DNA from: Drosophila miranda | Taxonomy: Eukaryota > Arthropoda > Insecta > Diptera > Drosophilidae | NCBI RefSeq assembly: GCF_003369915.1 | Contig: NC_046677.1 | Location: forward strand, 31,514,913-31,578,912 | Length of the DNA: 64,000 bases | Reading direction: 5' to 3' | Shown here: positions 26,877-38,609 of the stretch, piece after piece | How the letters are laid out: every line of letters starts with the position of its first letter | Position numbering within the stretch: position 1 is the stretch's first letter | Program-made: the position numbers and the translations under genes | Notes under the pieces: model-generated | Database searches by the model: none | Told to the model about the DNA's origin: nothing | The model's input: only the letters and a program-made list of their open reading frames with translations

Positions 26877-27445
26877 GTTGGGGGTGTGTGTGTGTGTGTG
26901 TGCGTGGATGGATCGAATGACTGCCTTTGTCGTTGTGTTGTTGCTGTTGCTGTTGTTGTTGTTGTTGTTAATGGAATTTTGCACTTATCGCTATTGATTG
27001 CTCATCATCATTGTTGCACATTATCGATTCACACTATACATATACACATTTATACACAACATCATATCATATTTGGTGGCTACTATAACCTTAATGGTGT
27101 GCTGCAGTGCCGCTCATTTGATATTAAATTAAATTTATTATTTCTACGGGGGGGGCACTTATACACAAACACACAAACACGCATATATACTGTTCGATTT
27201 TTCCCACTTTGTATTTGTATTATAGGTCATCGTCGCAAGTGTCTCAAATTTTCCTTCGACTTTTTCGTGCACTTTTATTGAATCAGCGGTGTTGCCGTAA
27301 TGGTTAGGATGTGTTTTAACTACTTAGATCACGTTTTAAACTATATTTAGTAACAAATGGCTAGCTATTTAGCGCAAAAGTAATATCAAATTATTTCGCT
27401 CAAACGAAAACACTCCCATCTCGTCGCGCTTCTTCTTCTTTTTGA

Positions 27446-27466
27446 AACAGCTGTTCGCTATCGATA
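27446..27466. promoter_or_regulatory. E-box plus DRE housekeeping promoter motifs between tweek and ETFRF1
   Basis: AACAGCTGTT at 27446-27455 matches the Drosophila core-promoter E-box (AWCAGCTGWT). TATCGATA at 27459-27466 is a perfect DRE, the site of DREF. Just after it, AAATATACC-type sequences at about 27479-27506 resemble the reverse complement of the Ohler motif 6 class. The cluster lies between the tweek start (26876, minus) and the ETFRF1 start (27913, plus), so it may be a shared divergent promoter. Which gene it drives is inference. Confidence 0.6.
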
Positions 27467-27912
27467 ATACCGATACCGAAATATACCGTCTTATTTTAAA
27501 TATACCGATGGAAGAACAACCAAACTATAAAGATGGATTAGATCCCAGGGTTTTCGGCTACCGCTAGAACTGATATGTGTGTTTCTTATTGCTGTTTCTC
27601 TTGAGAGCATATTTTATTGTATTGGTGTACACGCATTTTGCATGTATAGACTGCTGGAATTTGTGGAAAGATCGTTTACGACATATTCGCTGTATGAACT
27701 TAACCAACTTAATCCCCTCGTTTTAAACAGGTGAACATATAGAGTTAAGCCGCGAAAAGTGGGTTAAGTTCGTTCAATTGTCAAATGTTATTGATTGTTT
27801 CCCATCTCTGGTTCACTTAAAATCTTGAAAAGCTGCACTGCTCCAAAGCTGCGGTCGCATTAGTCAATACTTTTGCATTTAACAAACAAACAAATCTCCC
27901 CGAGTTCTGGTG

Positions 27913-28288
27913 ATGTCACAGCTGCGCTCCAAAGTTATCAGCCTCTACAAGCACGTAAGTTCGCTGCAGCAACCACCCGGGCCGGCCACGTGCATTCCGG
28001 CGCATTCCATTGGGAAAACAGGGCACCCCCACCCCGCCCAAAAAACATTGCGTAAACGTTATTTTCCTCCAGTTGCAGTATCTGGGCCGTGAGTATCCCG
28101 GCCAAAATGGGCCTCAGAAGTTCCGCAAGCAAATCCATGACGCATTCATGAATCACAAAGATGAGAGTGATCCCAAGAAGATTGTGGCTTTGTTGGCGCA
28201 AGGACGCTACCTAGCCAAGGAGGTGGAAGCGCTCTATTCTTTGAAGAAGTATCGGACCGTGAAGCAGCGCTATAGCTACAATGAATAG
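27913..28288 (+). CDS. ETFRF1/LYRM5-like LYR-motif protein
   Basis: Two exons, 27913-27954 and 28073-28288, encode 85 residues; the intron has GTAAGT and CCTCCAG borders. The protein begins MSQLRSKVISLYKH, then LQYLGREYP, and ends with EALYSLKKYRTVKQRY. This is the same layout and length as human ETFRF1 (LYRM5), about 90 residues, including the LYK variant of the LYR motif and the downstream Tyr-Pro. Known role in mammals: binds electron-transfer flavoprotein in the mitochondrial matrix and displaces its FAD. The DRE/E-box cluster 450 bp upstream fits a housekeeping mitochondrial gene. AATAAA at about 28618 is a candidate poly(A) signal. The exon 2 start was fixed by the conserved LQYLG reading. 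Confidence 0.88.
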
Positions 28289-28751
28289 ATCTGCAACGGC
28301 GGTGTTTAAGTTTATGCGGATATTGAAATTCAAGGACTGACGACGCGAGAGAGAGAGAAATATGATATGTCTTTTGCTTTAAACAATACACACACACATA
28401 CATATGTATAATGCATATTCTTTTGCCAAAGCAAAACAACGCAGCTCCCAACACACCGCACACCCTATAAAATACTAGCACAACACGCCCTATACCTATA
28501 CGCTATACAAAAACCTATTAATTCATAATTTCGAATGTCTTGTCAATGTCTAACTTCAAGTTTGTGATTGATGCAAAACCCAACAAAAACAAAAAAAGCG
28601 AAAAAATTGACGTAGCGAATAAAAGAAGCAGTCATTGAATAACCAAAGCCGAAAACGTAAATAATTGTATGGGGCGACCTTGAACTGGCGGCGCTTTTTT
28701 TGTAGAGGGCGGGGAGGAAGGCCGGTCGCGCATGTGATATCGTTACTGTTG

Positions 28752-29050
28752 TACCCTCTGCAGAGGGTATTGCGATGTTTGCAACAAAGACAAGACCTCA
28801 CATAAAATATATATATTCTTGATCTTAATGATATAATTAGCGTAAATCACGAGCCATATGATATTTAGATCCAAAACGATGTTGGAAATTGCATATTCAA
28901 GTTTATATCTCCACATATGTATGTTGTTCCAAATCAAATCCTTTTACTCAAGAAAGTTCACAAACTTAAGCTTCACAAGATTCTTTATAACCACTATAGA
29001 ATGGCTCAATCTGTAAAGGGTATCAATAGCTTCGGCTTTGGCTGCAACTC
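28752..29050. mobile_element. Degenerate dispersed repeat beginning with an 18-bp palindrome
   Basis: TACCCTCTGCAGAGGGTA at 28752-28769 is a perfect palindrome of the kind found at an end of common Drosophila dispersed elements. It is followed by the phrase ATATATATTCTTGATC near 28806, which recurs in the larger element at 35004-36021. A matching right edge, AAAGGGTATCAATAGCTTCGGC-like, is near 29016. The interior has no coding potential. I infer a short, decayed non-autonomous element; I cannot name the family with certainty. Confidence 0.45.
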
Positions 29051-29989
29051 TACCGCTCTTGTTGATGATATGTCGCCCGGATAAAAATACACACGAAATA
29101 ATATCACGAATGCGTTTGGGCGCCGGCCGTCTCCGTTTCTCTTATAGACAATATTGCGTATTTAAATTATTCAGACGGGCGGCTGGGCTGATCATGGGGT
29201 CGCCCCTCCAAGGCGATAAACAACTTCCGACGCCATCCATCGGGTTGATTGAGCTTTTATTTTACGCTGACGAAAACATGAAAGCTTTCGCGCAATCAAG
29301 GGGCAAAAACAATGCGATTTTCATCGATCAATGCAGCACGGGAATGTAAAACTGATAAGTGTGTCCAGGGTTCAGATGATGTCAATATGAAAATCGTGTA
29401 AACTCATTCAGATGTGATCGTCATTTGCAGGCACATTACATGATTCGCTTTTTAGATTTGCGTACTTACTATTTATAGAGTAAAAGCTGGATTTACATAA
29501 AGCGCTGATGCGATGGATTTCTTGACTAGATAGACAATGGGATGCCTTTTTCCACTATACACTTTCTTATTCAATCATTCTTTTCACTCTTACTTGTTCA
29601 TTCCTCCATTTCCACAATTGAACCCAATAAAGAATCGTTAAATAAATTGATTTACAGCCCATGGAAACTACACTTCAACTTGAATCTGTTATCCATAAAG
29701 AACTTGGTAGAATTGGTAAAATATACATTTATACATATCTACATATATATACATACAGATAGAGAGATATTCCAAGAAGGCAAAAGGAGTAAATGAAACT
29801 TACGCGAAGATGAAAATAGATTTTGAAAGTACTATCTAGTAGTTGTAAATCTATCATAGAACGAAGACACTTTAAATCTAAAGGAATTAAAAGTTAATAT
29901 TTTTCTAATATAACCTGTTTTGTCCACTCGAGTTTTAACTAAATTTGTGTAGATACATATATACTCCTAGATTTTTTCCAAGGAGGAGA
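29051..29989. other. AT-rich intergenic DNA, nothing recognised
   Basis: No supportable gene. An 85-codon frame near 29542-29796 and a 103-codon frame near 29038-29349 lack codon bias, splice context or motifs. AT content is high and short TA-rich runs are frequent. Confidence 0.5.
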
Positions 29990-30019
29990 AAAGTCGTGAA
30001 AGAATAAAGACTTGAAAAC

Positions 30020-30920
30020 TTTATACAATGTTAACAGACAATCTGATGCACTTTTTAAGTATCGAACTATACAAATTCTAAGGGTTTTTTGTCTCTACAA
30101 TGCAGTGGATTAAAATAACAATATATACTCAGTGTCCTACATGCAATATAAGAAAGGTTCTGTTATCTAAAATATTTACACAATATCCGAGACACCATAT
30201 AAGCCAAAAACTTTTAATAATTGGAATAATTTTTGCCCAATTTACAATACTTACGGAGCTATCCTATACACCGTCTAAAAATCAAATAACTTTAATAATA
30301 AACATGTTGAAACCCCGCTATGTGATTCTTACAGATTGCAATATTTACAGAGTATCACACCCAACATTTAAGCTGAGAAGTAATTTAAAGGTCGTTTGTC
30401 GTCAAGAAAATAATGCTTAAGATTAAAATGCTTACAGAGGGTCTGATGCACTATGATGCACCGAACTATAATAATTTTAATGAGGTTTTGACTTCACAAC
30501 GCAATAGATAAATAATACAATATCCCAACACAATTTTAGTTCGGATTTTAAATTTACCATATTTACAGAATAGATTATTCGAGAGGCTTAAGCTTCGAAC
30601 GTTAATTATAATAAGTATGTTTGAGCCTTACAATGTAATGCTCAGTGATAAGCATATTTACTGATCAACTGGAGGCCAAAGCTTCGAACTGAAATAATGA
30701 CAATAATCGTCAAGGATTGAAATGGTGAACATGCTGTCAACTATACAATTTACTATATAGTTCTTGGTCTTCAACAATGCAATGCTAAGAGATTGCAATA
30801 TGTGCAGAGTTATCTTCCACATCTTTTAAGCATCAATCTATAATAATAATTCTTACAGATTACAATATTTATAGACTATCCTCCAAACCATTTACGCATC
30901 AAACTGAAGGTATACTGTTG
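30020..30920. repeat. Decayed tandem array, roughly 110-130 bp units
   Basis: The same phrases return several times in the same order: GATGCAC followed by CGAACTATA (30046, 30450), AATGCA/CGCAAT followed by a T/A-rich stretch (30100, 30498, 30776), ACAGATTGCAATATTTACAG-like (30331, 30800, 30855) and TTTAAGC-ATC (30050, 30830, 30890). Copies are strongly diverged, so unit length and copy number (perhaps 7-8) are estimates. It looks like an old minisatellite or the tandem core of a decayed mobile element. Confidence 0.5.
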
Positions 30921-31354
30921 TCCATTCTAAATCTAACTAATCTAATTTAAACACAAACGTCAAAGTATTGTTCCAACATAACCGAATACATTTAATACGT
31001 TTAACTACATTTGGCGTATAACTAAAATCAAATAAAATACTTATATTATCGTACAATATGTAAACGTATGATTACAGTATAATTTCCCTAACAAATTAAC
31101 ACTTTGATTGCATTAATAATCTCTTAAACAAACCGAACACAACTACTACGAGTAATAATCGAATAATGTTTGTGATATTTGTGTGGAGAGGGGTGAATGT
31201 AAAATAATATTCGCATGGCGCTTCACTAAACGTTAACTAAACCAAAATTTGCTAATACGAATCCTATGATAAAAATCACATTCTTTTCCAGTGGAAAGCG
31301 TTATGGTAGTGACTCGGACATAGCAGAGAACATTCACATTACAAATTCATTCAT

Positions 31355-34300
31355 TCAGCCGAATTCGAAGCCCAGAACATCGTCCATGCCGTAGTCGAAG
31401 AAGCGAAAGTCCTCCTCGTAGATTTCGTACAACTGGCGTATAGCACCGATTGGCAGGGGATCGAAGTATTTACGAAGATTGGCACGCGTGCTGGAGGGTT
31501 TGTGGCCGGTGGGGAATGTCAGATTTGTGGCACCGGCCAGATACAACGCCAATGCGGAATCATCCAGCAATGTGTCATATTTGCCTGGAAAAAAGAGTCG
31601 TGGTCAGATATGGATTTCGAATGATGATGTGGTATCCTCATACGCACCCACAACATTGTATTTCATTACGCAGGGATTGCACAGCTTGGCTATCACCTCC
31701 CAGTGCTCATTGTACGCCGATTGATTGGCCCTGCTGAGCTCTGGAGTAAGCAGATACTCCACGAATTCTCCAAACGTGACGTCGTCCCCATGTTCTAGCG
31801 ACTTGTTGCTGGCTTCCGGGCGCAGTTCCCGCACAATCTGCCTGCCCACACGCGACTGAAAGTACCGAGCACTCGGGGAATCACCCTCCAGTTTGTTGCG
31901 ATAGGCGGAAAGCAGCCGCTCGAACGGATGCCGCACCAGGATGAAGCGCGTATAGTCTTCGCTGAGCACCTGCTGCTTCTCCTGATCGCTCAAATCGTAG
32001 AACTTGGCGAACATGCCCACCGAATGGGCCAGAGAACCGGGGATTTGCAGGGGATCTGTGCCATTATGCCACTTCCCCGTTAGTAGCATCAGCACTCGCT
32101 TCCAGTTCGTGCAGGCAACCTGGAAAACGGCAAAGAGAAAAGCGGCATTAGAATTTGTTTAGTTTCAAGAGGTATTCAGCAATTTAATCAAAATAAACAA
32201 GAAATATGTACATATCCGATTGAGGCCACAAGAAAAATACAATTCTTCGTTTACATTTTCCCTATGAGTTATTTCGCCAGAATAATTTTTTGGGTTTCGG
32301 AATGAATCATCATACATTTCACATAATCACATAATTCAAAGGAAAACTTAGATAAGCCTATAGCATATCTTCCATTACTTTACGGGGAGAACCCATTAGT
32401 GATAGATAAAGGTCGAAGAAATCTATTTGTTGCCATCATTTTGCACACACATTGAATAACTATTCCAAAAAGAAGTTCTGCAAAAGGGCAAATATTATCA
32501 TTGTCATCATTGTATTCGATATTTCTAAAGATATCTGTTATCAAATTAGTTTTGAGTCACTTCATAAAGTAATTTGTTTAATTCATTTAGCTTATTTCTT
32601 TTGAATAGGATATATTATCAATTAACAATAGTCATTGAATTGAATGAGATTCCAAGTAGATCCTTTTATGGCCTTAGGCTGACAATTGTTGAACTGAAAT
32701 GGATAACTTTGATAGCATTTAAATATAGTTTAAGGAACTATAAGTAGGGACTTAGAGAGACTTAGGTTAGGGATCTAGTCTAATTGTGTTTGAAATTGTT
32801 GAAATCTCGGAGCAATAGAAGGAGCTGGGAGCAACTGCTAGTATATTTCTATATATAAACCTTTGTCACTCAATATACATATGTACCTATCTATTAGTCA
32901 TAAAATCAATGTCTAAAAGAAGCAACAGTCGCAAGCAATTTTCCGTCAAAAAAACTCGAGTTCAATAGTCCAGTCAGCGCTTTTCGAGGAGTTCTGTTGC
33001 TGGGTATGAAGTACTAGTAAAAAAAGGTATCATATTCTTGGGATCGTTGTTCAGAAAAGTGACCCCGTCTGGACGTCTGTTTTTTTTTTTAATGCCATTT
33101 TGTTGCAATTTTGCGAGTGTTAATCGTGAAATTACATCTCTTCGGAGACCTCTATCAGGCAAGTGCTTTCATTTTAATTGCCAACTGCAATAAATTATAA
33201 TTTTCGCCAAGAGAGAAAGATCTGCTTGGGGGATAGCCAACGGCCGAATGGGGCACACACATTGGGCAATAAGTCAAGTCGTTGAAGTCAACCAACGAAA
33301 ACTATGCACAGCCTTAGCCTCAAGCAGCACATCAACACTGAACACACACAAACAGTACGTATTACTAGGGGCAAACGAGTACTCGCGTACAGCTCGAAAA
33401 AACAATTGTATATAAACATTTTGGTTGGGCGGACAGATAATGCCGAGCGCAATTAAACACCGCAAAAACATTTCACATTACAAAAGCAAACAATTCCCAC
33501 GTAGACAGTGGAACCACAATCCAAAAAGAAACGACGGACGGAGGTTCAAAAAGATCAGTTCGGTGGAACAACTAGCATATGCCAAGCAGTTTGATGAAAG
33601 CGAATTTCTTAAATGTTTCAGAAGATTTAACCAAACACAGCAGCGTATACATGTATTTTCAATCACTATTGCTTCAGTGTACCCCGCTCGCATGATCCAA
33701 GTCCAAGTTTTCGATTGTAAGTGCTTTCAGTGAAAAGGGATATGTCCGCAGTGTCGAATGAAAGAATGCTTACGCAGTAATTTCAAGAATGCGAGTACTT
33801 ACAGTACTCAGTTATTTGTCTAGATCAGAGGAAAACGAAATGGAAACCTTGAAAAATGTTTAGACAATCTAAACCATGTTTTCCCCCATTCGATCAAGCC
33901 CATAGTTCATCGTGAATGCTTGGAGGATCTGTCAACAAATCAAAAGAAAATGAAAATGTGAAAGTTTTCAATCAGGCTTTCGTTTTGTGCCTTTCTAGGT
34001 TTTACTACAGCTTGAAGGCCTTGTTGCTCCAGCCATAACTTAGCACATTAAATTGTGCTGTAGAAATAATATTAGGCTACAATTTTGTAAATTAATAAAT
34101 AATGTTTTACTTGATCAAACCAAGGCTCACAGAGCAGACTGAGTGTTTAGAACCACATTCACCACTCAAGTGAAATTTAAACATTTCTTGTCATCTTTTC
34201 AATCAATCTCGTCCCACTGTCATATTCGCTCTCCAGCTCTAGGAGGGTTCGGGGCCAAAGTTCAGAGTAATGCTGAAAATACGAGTAAGTACACTCTCAA

Positions 34301-37300
34301 TACATACGTAAGCAATCGTAAACACAAATATGCGAACTTAACGCAATTCATTTATAGCCATTAAAGTAACACGCGACGGCCGCGTACTCGTAACGAGTAG
34401 CCGACACTCTGGGCGAGCCTCCATCACAGCAGCAGCAGCAGCAGCAGTGGAGGAGGATATCGGGGTATACGAAATATGATGTGGAGAGTGTTATTGGCCA
34501 AGGGTAAACACAAACAGTTTACGACTTCATGGAAGAATGAGCTGGGAAAACGCTTGACCGAAGCGCGCGTGTACATACATATATGAAAAGAGTCGAATAT
34601 GAATAGTAGCTTGTAATTACATATATGATTTAAGAGATCCCCCTCTCATTGTTCGCTCTGCCAGATTATAGACATGGAGTGGAGTGGAGGCAATACCTTG
34701 ATAAGGGGAACGTGTGTATAGCCACTTCAGGTGGCATGTTCGCTGACACGCCTACTCCCTCCCTAGTCGCAACATTCTTCAATGTCTAACTAAATTTCTA
34801 TACTCAACAATGATTGTTAATCTCCTAGATCGGATAACAAACCTAGTACACTCTGTTCGAACTTAGCGCTTTGTTAAAAGCAAATACTGCGGATAATAGT
34901 GATCTGCAGTCTGAGTTGTGTTACGTTACAGATAACTTCATCAATATATTATATAAACGAGGTGGAACGTTGTGAGTTGCTGCGGACACCGCAACTCTAC
35001 ATTTATACCCGATACTTAGTAAGTATTGCTCTCCTCCGGCAGACGCCGCTAATATTGAACGACAAGACAAAGAGTGCGTGCGAGAGAGACAGAAAATCAG
35101 TCTGAGCGTGACGTCGGGGGCTGCGTAGCCACTGCAAATTGATTTGTTCCTTTTGGCTACAAAAATGATCCGATCTGATCCAGATTCAGCAATCTGATAG
35201 ATATGGTCATTATCTATGATTCTGCAACAGATTTTCGTTCTTTGTGTGGGCGGAAGGAGGTGGGGCGAAATTTTGAGATATACGTTTTATAGTGAGATCT
35301 AACAGGAGTGCGGATACTAAATTTGGTTACTCTAGCGTTAATAGTCTCTGAGATTTGTGGATGCCCCAGATTTTCGTCCTTTGCGGGGGCGGAAGGGGGT
35401 GTGGCGAAATTTTGACACAAAACGGTCAAGGTCCGATATCACAGGAGTGTGGATACCAAATTTGGTTGCTCTGGCTCTTATAGGTTCTGAGCTCCTTGAA
35501 CTCATATTTTGCAATTGGCAAAACCGACCATGAAACCTGTGTGTTAGAGAGAGACAGAGCGAGAAAGAATGAAATTGTTTTCTTGATTCTGGCTATAATA
35601 ATTATACGATCTGGTTCAGATTTTGCACTCTAGAAGATATAGTCATCTTCTACGATTCTGCGTTTTTAGTTTTATACTATCTTTAAAAATGTAGATGCCA
35701 CAGATTTTCGTCCTTTGTGGGGGCGGAAGTGGGCGGGGAGAAGTTTTGAAATATTTTTGTAGCAGTGACATATCACAGAAGTCTGGATCCAAAACATCGT
35801 TGCTCTAGCTCTTATAGTCTTTGAGCACTAGGCGCTGAAGGGGACGGACGGACGGACGGACAGACGGACAGACAGACAGGGCTCAATCGACTCGGCTATT
35901 GATGCTGATCAAGAATATATATACTTTATGGGGTCGGAAACGATTCCTTCTGGACGTTACACACATCCACTTTTACCACAAATCTAATATACCCCAATAC
36001 TCATTTTGAGTATCGGGTATAAAAAGTTTTGGGTCGTCGTCGTCCCATATGTGGGCAAAAATGAATTGTCCGACCATGTCTGACCGCCAAATAGTTTCTG
36101 CACATAAACTCTTGATAAATCAAGTAAGTTTGAGTGTCCCTAGCTGATCTATATTTTGATATATTTCTAATAATTAAATTCCCTTATTAAAAGATTATTT
36201 TTTTAGAATACCTCACCAATCATTTCTATGAATCTTTTTTCCGGGGAATACGAGTAGTCTGTAAATTCCTATAGGTTTAAATTCGTGAAGATTAGGGTAC
36301 TTCTTAGAAAACTAATCCCACTAATGAAACTATGATATGTATTTCTTCTTTTCTTTTTTGGTCCCTTAAACATCCATCAGTAAACTTCTATAGCACATCC
36401 ATATCTCTCACAATTATATCTTGTAGAACAACAAATGGGTATAATTCGAATAAAGAAAAGATTTTGAAGTGTGTGCGTTTAAGATGACATTTCCTCCACT
36501 ACCCCAAAAAGCTGATACTGGGTACTGGTATAACCAGACTCCACAATCAAGGTTTGTATCGCATTGATAAGTAGCGTAGAATTCCGCATGCCGCATGCCG
36601 CATCATTCATTGGCTATTACTCAATTGTGTTCTGTGGAGGAGCCGAAATGAATTTGTTTGAAGAACTAAAAAGGGGTTCAAAGGTTGTCCGGCAACATGA
36701 AACAGGAATCTATTTTTATGTCAAGCCGCCTCACACCAAGCAACCGGCATCGGGCGGCCACTCTGACAATCTAATCTTATAGTTTTGGTTCTAATGTTTT
36801 CCAATAACTTATTGGCTGATAAGCGGGTGGTACTATTGTAAGGCCATTTCCTTTGGTTAATTTCCTCTATAGGTAATTTCCTAATCCAATTAGTTAAAGC
36901 AATCAAAGGTGCATAGAGTTTAAGTTAATTAATTTTTGTATATACTTATATAGATTGGATTGGATTATCTGTGGGGAAAAGACGTCACAGAATAGATGGC
37001 CTCATGGGGGCCATTCCACAGATAATCGCCATATATTTGCAAATATTTCTATATTAATCTCTAAGTTCAGCTTCGTTTTAGGTCTTATCAACTAGAGAAT
37101 GGGGACAGTGGCACTGAGCCAGCGGTTGGCCAGACCCATTAAGACATTGACTTTTGACTCCCGAGCTAAGCAGATTACTTTAACACGAGTAGTAGTCAGT
37201 AGTTTGCAAGTGAATGCAAATCTAGTTGGTAATTTATTGGTGGCTTAGATCACAAATTACAAAAGTTGTAGATTATTACGTATAATTACAAGCCATTTAA

Positions 37301-38487
37301 CAGAATAACTGAGGGTCGAAACTGATCGAGAACAGTCGTTTTGAGCTGTAATTGAGCATTTAATTCCAGTGTAATCAGCAGTATATTCAAGGAATATACT
37401 ATATATGAGTATATATATGAAGTGAATGCTGATATGAGTGCGTAAGCCCCTTTCGATAAGACATGCACTTGTAAGTCTGTATAGAACCGAAACGGACTAG
37501 AGTTAACTGCAAGCTGCATATACGTGGCTTCATTTGTATAAAGGAATATAAAACATATAAATCAACGGAAGTTTTACATTTAAAACTGTTCTAATACTAG
37601 AGCAGTCCCCATAAGCTGATAAATTTGGTTAAGGAACATTTTAATTGATTTTTCTATACAAAATTATGCCTGAACAGGAGATTGTTCGATTATAAGAAAA
37701 TTCACTGTATATATACAAGTGGTTCGCTATAATATAATGCTGTTATGAGAGTGTAAACCCTTCGATAAGCTAAAAGTGCCTACAAATGCGCTTGTAAGTC
37801 TCTATAGAACCAAATTGGGTGAAAGACATCACTTAACTATAGCTTCTAATTGTGGCCTAAGCAAACACAGACTCATTGGTTGGATCTTCTTCGCTTGTCC
37901 CTGCCACAAGCTGCAAGATAAACAAAAAAAACCTCAACACATGCTTTGGACTCTCCGAGTTTCGAAGCAAAACGAGAACACGTGAGGCACAAAAAGCAGA
38001 GGAAACAAGTTTTTTTATAAACAAAGCAGAGCAGGAAAAGAGAACTCGGTATTTATGCCGATTTTTGACTAATGCCGACGCCTTTTTTGGGAAGGCACAT
38101 GGCAACCGCAATAATGTACAAATATGTACATCATTCATGACCGTCGGCTCGTTTTTCAATCGTTTTGCTGCGTCAGCAGGAAGCCAGCGGTTGACATACC
38201 TTTGGCACATAGCAGTAGAGCAGCTTGTGCTGCTTGTCCACAATCATATGATCCATTTGCAGCTCCGTGAGATCCTCCTGGGTCTGGGTGTGCTCGCCGA
38301 GTAGCTCGCATTGCCGCTGCATATACTCCTGCCGCTGGATATTGATGGTTTGTGTCAGCTCCAGGCTCCGTTTGGTGATCTTGACATTGTTGTTGTTCCC
38401 ATCCTCAAACGGAGTGCAGCGGGTGAGAGTGAAGATGGTGGTGGCAACGAGTGAAATGCAAAACCAAAGCGAAACCAGTTGATGCAT
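31355..38487 (-). CDS. HNK-1/chondroitin 4-O-type carbohydrate sulfotransferase; 1-nt frameshift in exon 2
   Basis: Three exons: 38487-38200, 32120-31648 and 31584-31355, giving about 329 residues. Exon 1 encodes a signal-anchor helix ([18 protein letters not shown]), a stem, and YCYVPK at its end, the first half of the 5'-phosphosulfate-binding loop. Exon 2 completes it with VACTNWK and has the 3'-phosphate site [15 protein letters not shown]. Exon 3 gives GKYDTLLDD and a C-terminal domain as in CHST11-type Golgi sulfotransferases, which use PAPS to sulfate GalNAc of chondroitin. Oddity: exon 2 is 473 nt but its flanking phases require 472. An extra A in the TGGAAAGCGA stretch (32096-32105) throws the frame right after NW, reaching a stop soon after. 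Either a sequence error or a real null allele. AATAAA was not located. Confidence 0.82.
35004..36021. mobile_element. About 1.0 kb non-autonomous dispersed element with 13-bp inverted ends
   Basis: The left edge TATACCCGATACT (35004-35016) is the exact reverse complement of the right edge AGTATCGGGTATA (36009-36021). Inside, a GC-richer phrase (AGATTTTCGTCCTTTG, GGGGGCGGAAG, then a T-rich run) occurs three times near 35230, 35369 and 35701, so the interior is itself repeated. Near the right end is a GACG/GACA tetranucleotide run (35845-35880), then a phrase ending in AATATATATACTTTATGG that I recall from widely dispersed Drosophila repeats. No open frame. The family name is uncertain. Confidence 0.65.
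37380..37815. repeat. Direct duplication, about 110 bp, two copies
   Basis: Copies at about 37380-37490 and 37705-37815 share an ordered set of phrases: a TATATA-rich start, ATGCTG(A/T)TATGAG, GTAA-CCC-TTTCGATAAG, and CACTTGTAAGTCTGTATAGAACC or its near match CGCTTGTAAGTCTCTATAGAACC. They differ by substitutions and small indels, so this is not a recent event. Confidence 0.55.
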
Positions 38488-38609
38488 AATGCAGTGCAGG
38501 TGGCCTCCTTACGATTGCTGACGCCCAGCGACTGGCTTTTCAATGATCCGATGTTTATGTTATAAAAGATTACTACTGTCATTGGCTGTCAGTGGATGTG
38601 CTCTGCTGG

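Larger units (their letters stand above)
32121..38199 (-). other. Sulfotransferase intron 1 (6.1 kb), repeat-bearing
   Basis: The intron contains the 1-kb dispersed element (35004-36021), a nested hairpin at 36963-37027, a 110-bp direct duplication (37380-37490 and 37705-37815), and a CAGCAG run near 34429. A frame over 33425-33733 followed by a [10 protein letters not shown] reading at about 33749 is weakly like a nuclear-receptor finger but interrupted. No intact gene was found. Confidence 0.6.

Noticed and set aside
26877-26984. Upstream extension of tweek exon 1 with an Asn-rich stretch
   Set aside because: It is a translation of a GTT/GTTG repeat and (GT)n tract; the ATG at 26876 begins the plausible acidic N-terminus.
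33425-33733. 102-codon frame in the sulfotransferase intron as a gene
   Set aside because: No homology I can recognise and no clear splice partner; kept only as a weak observation.
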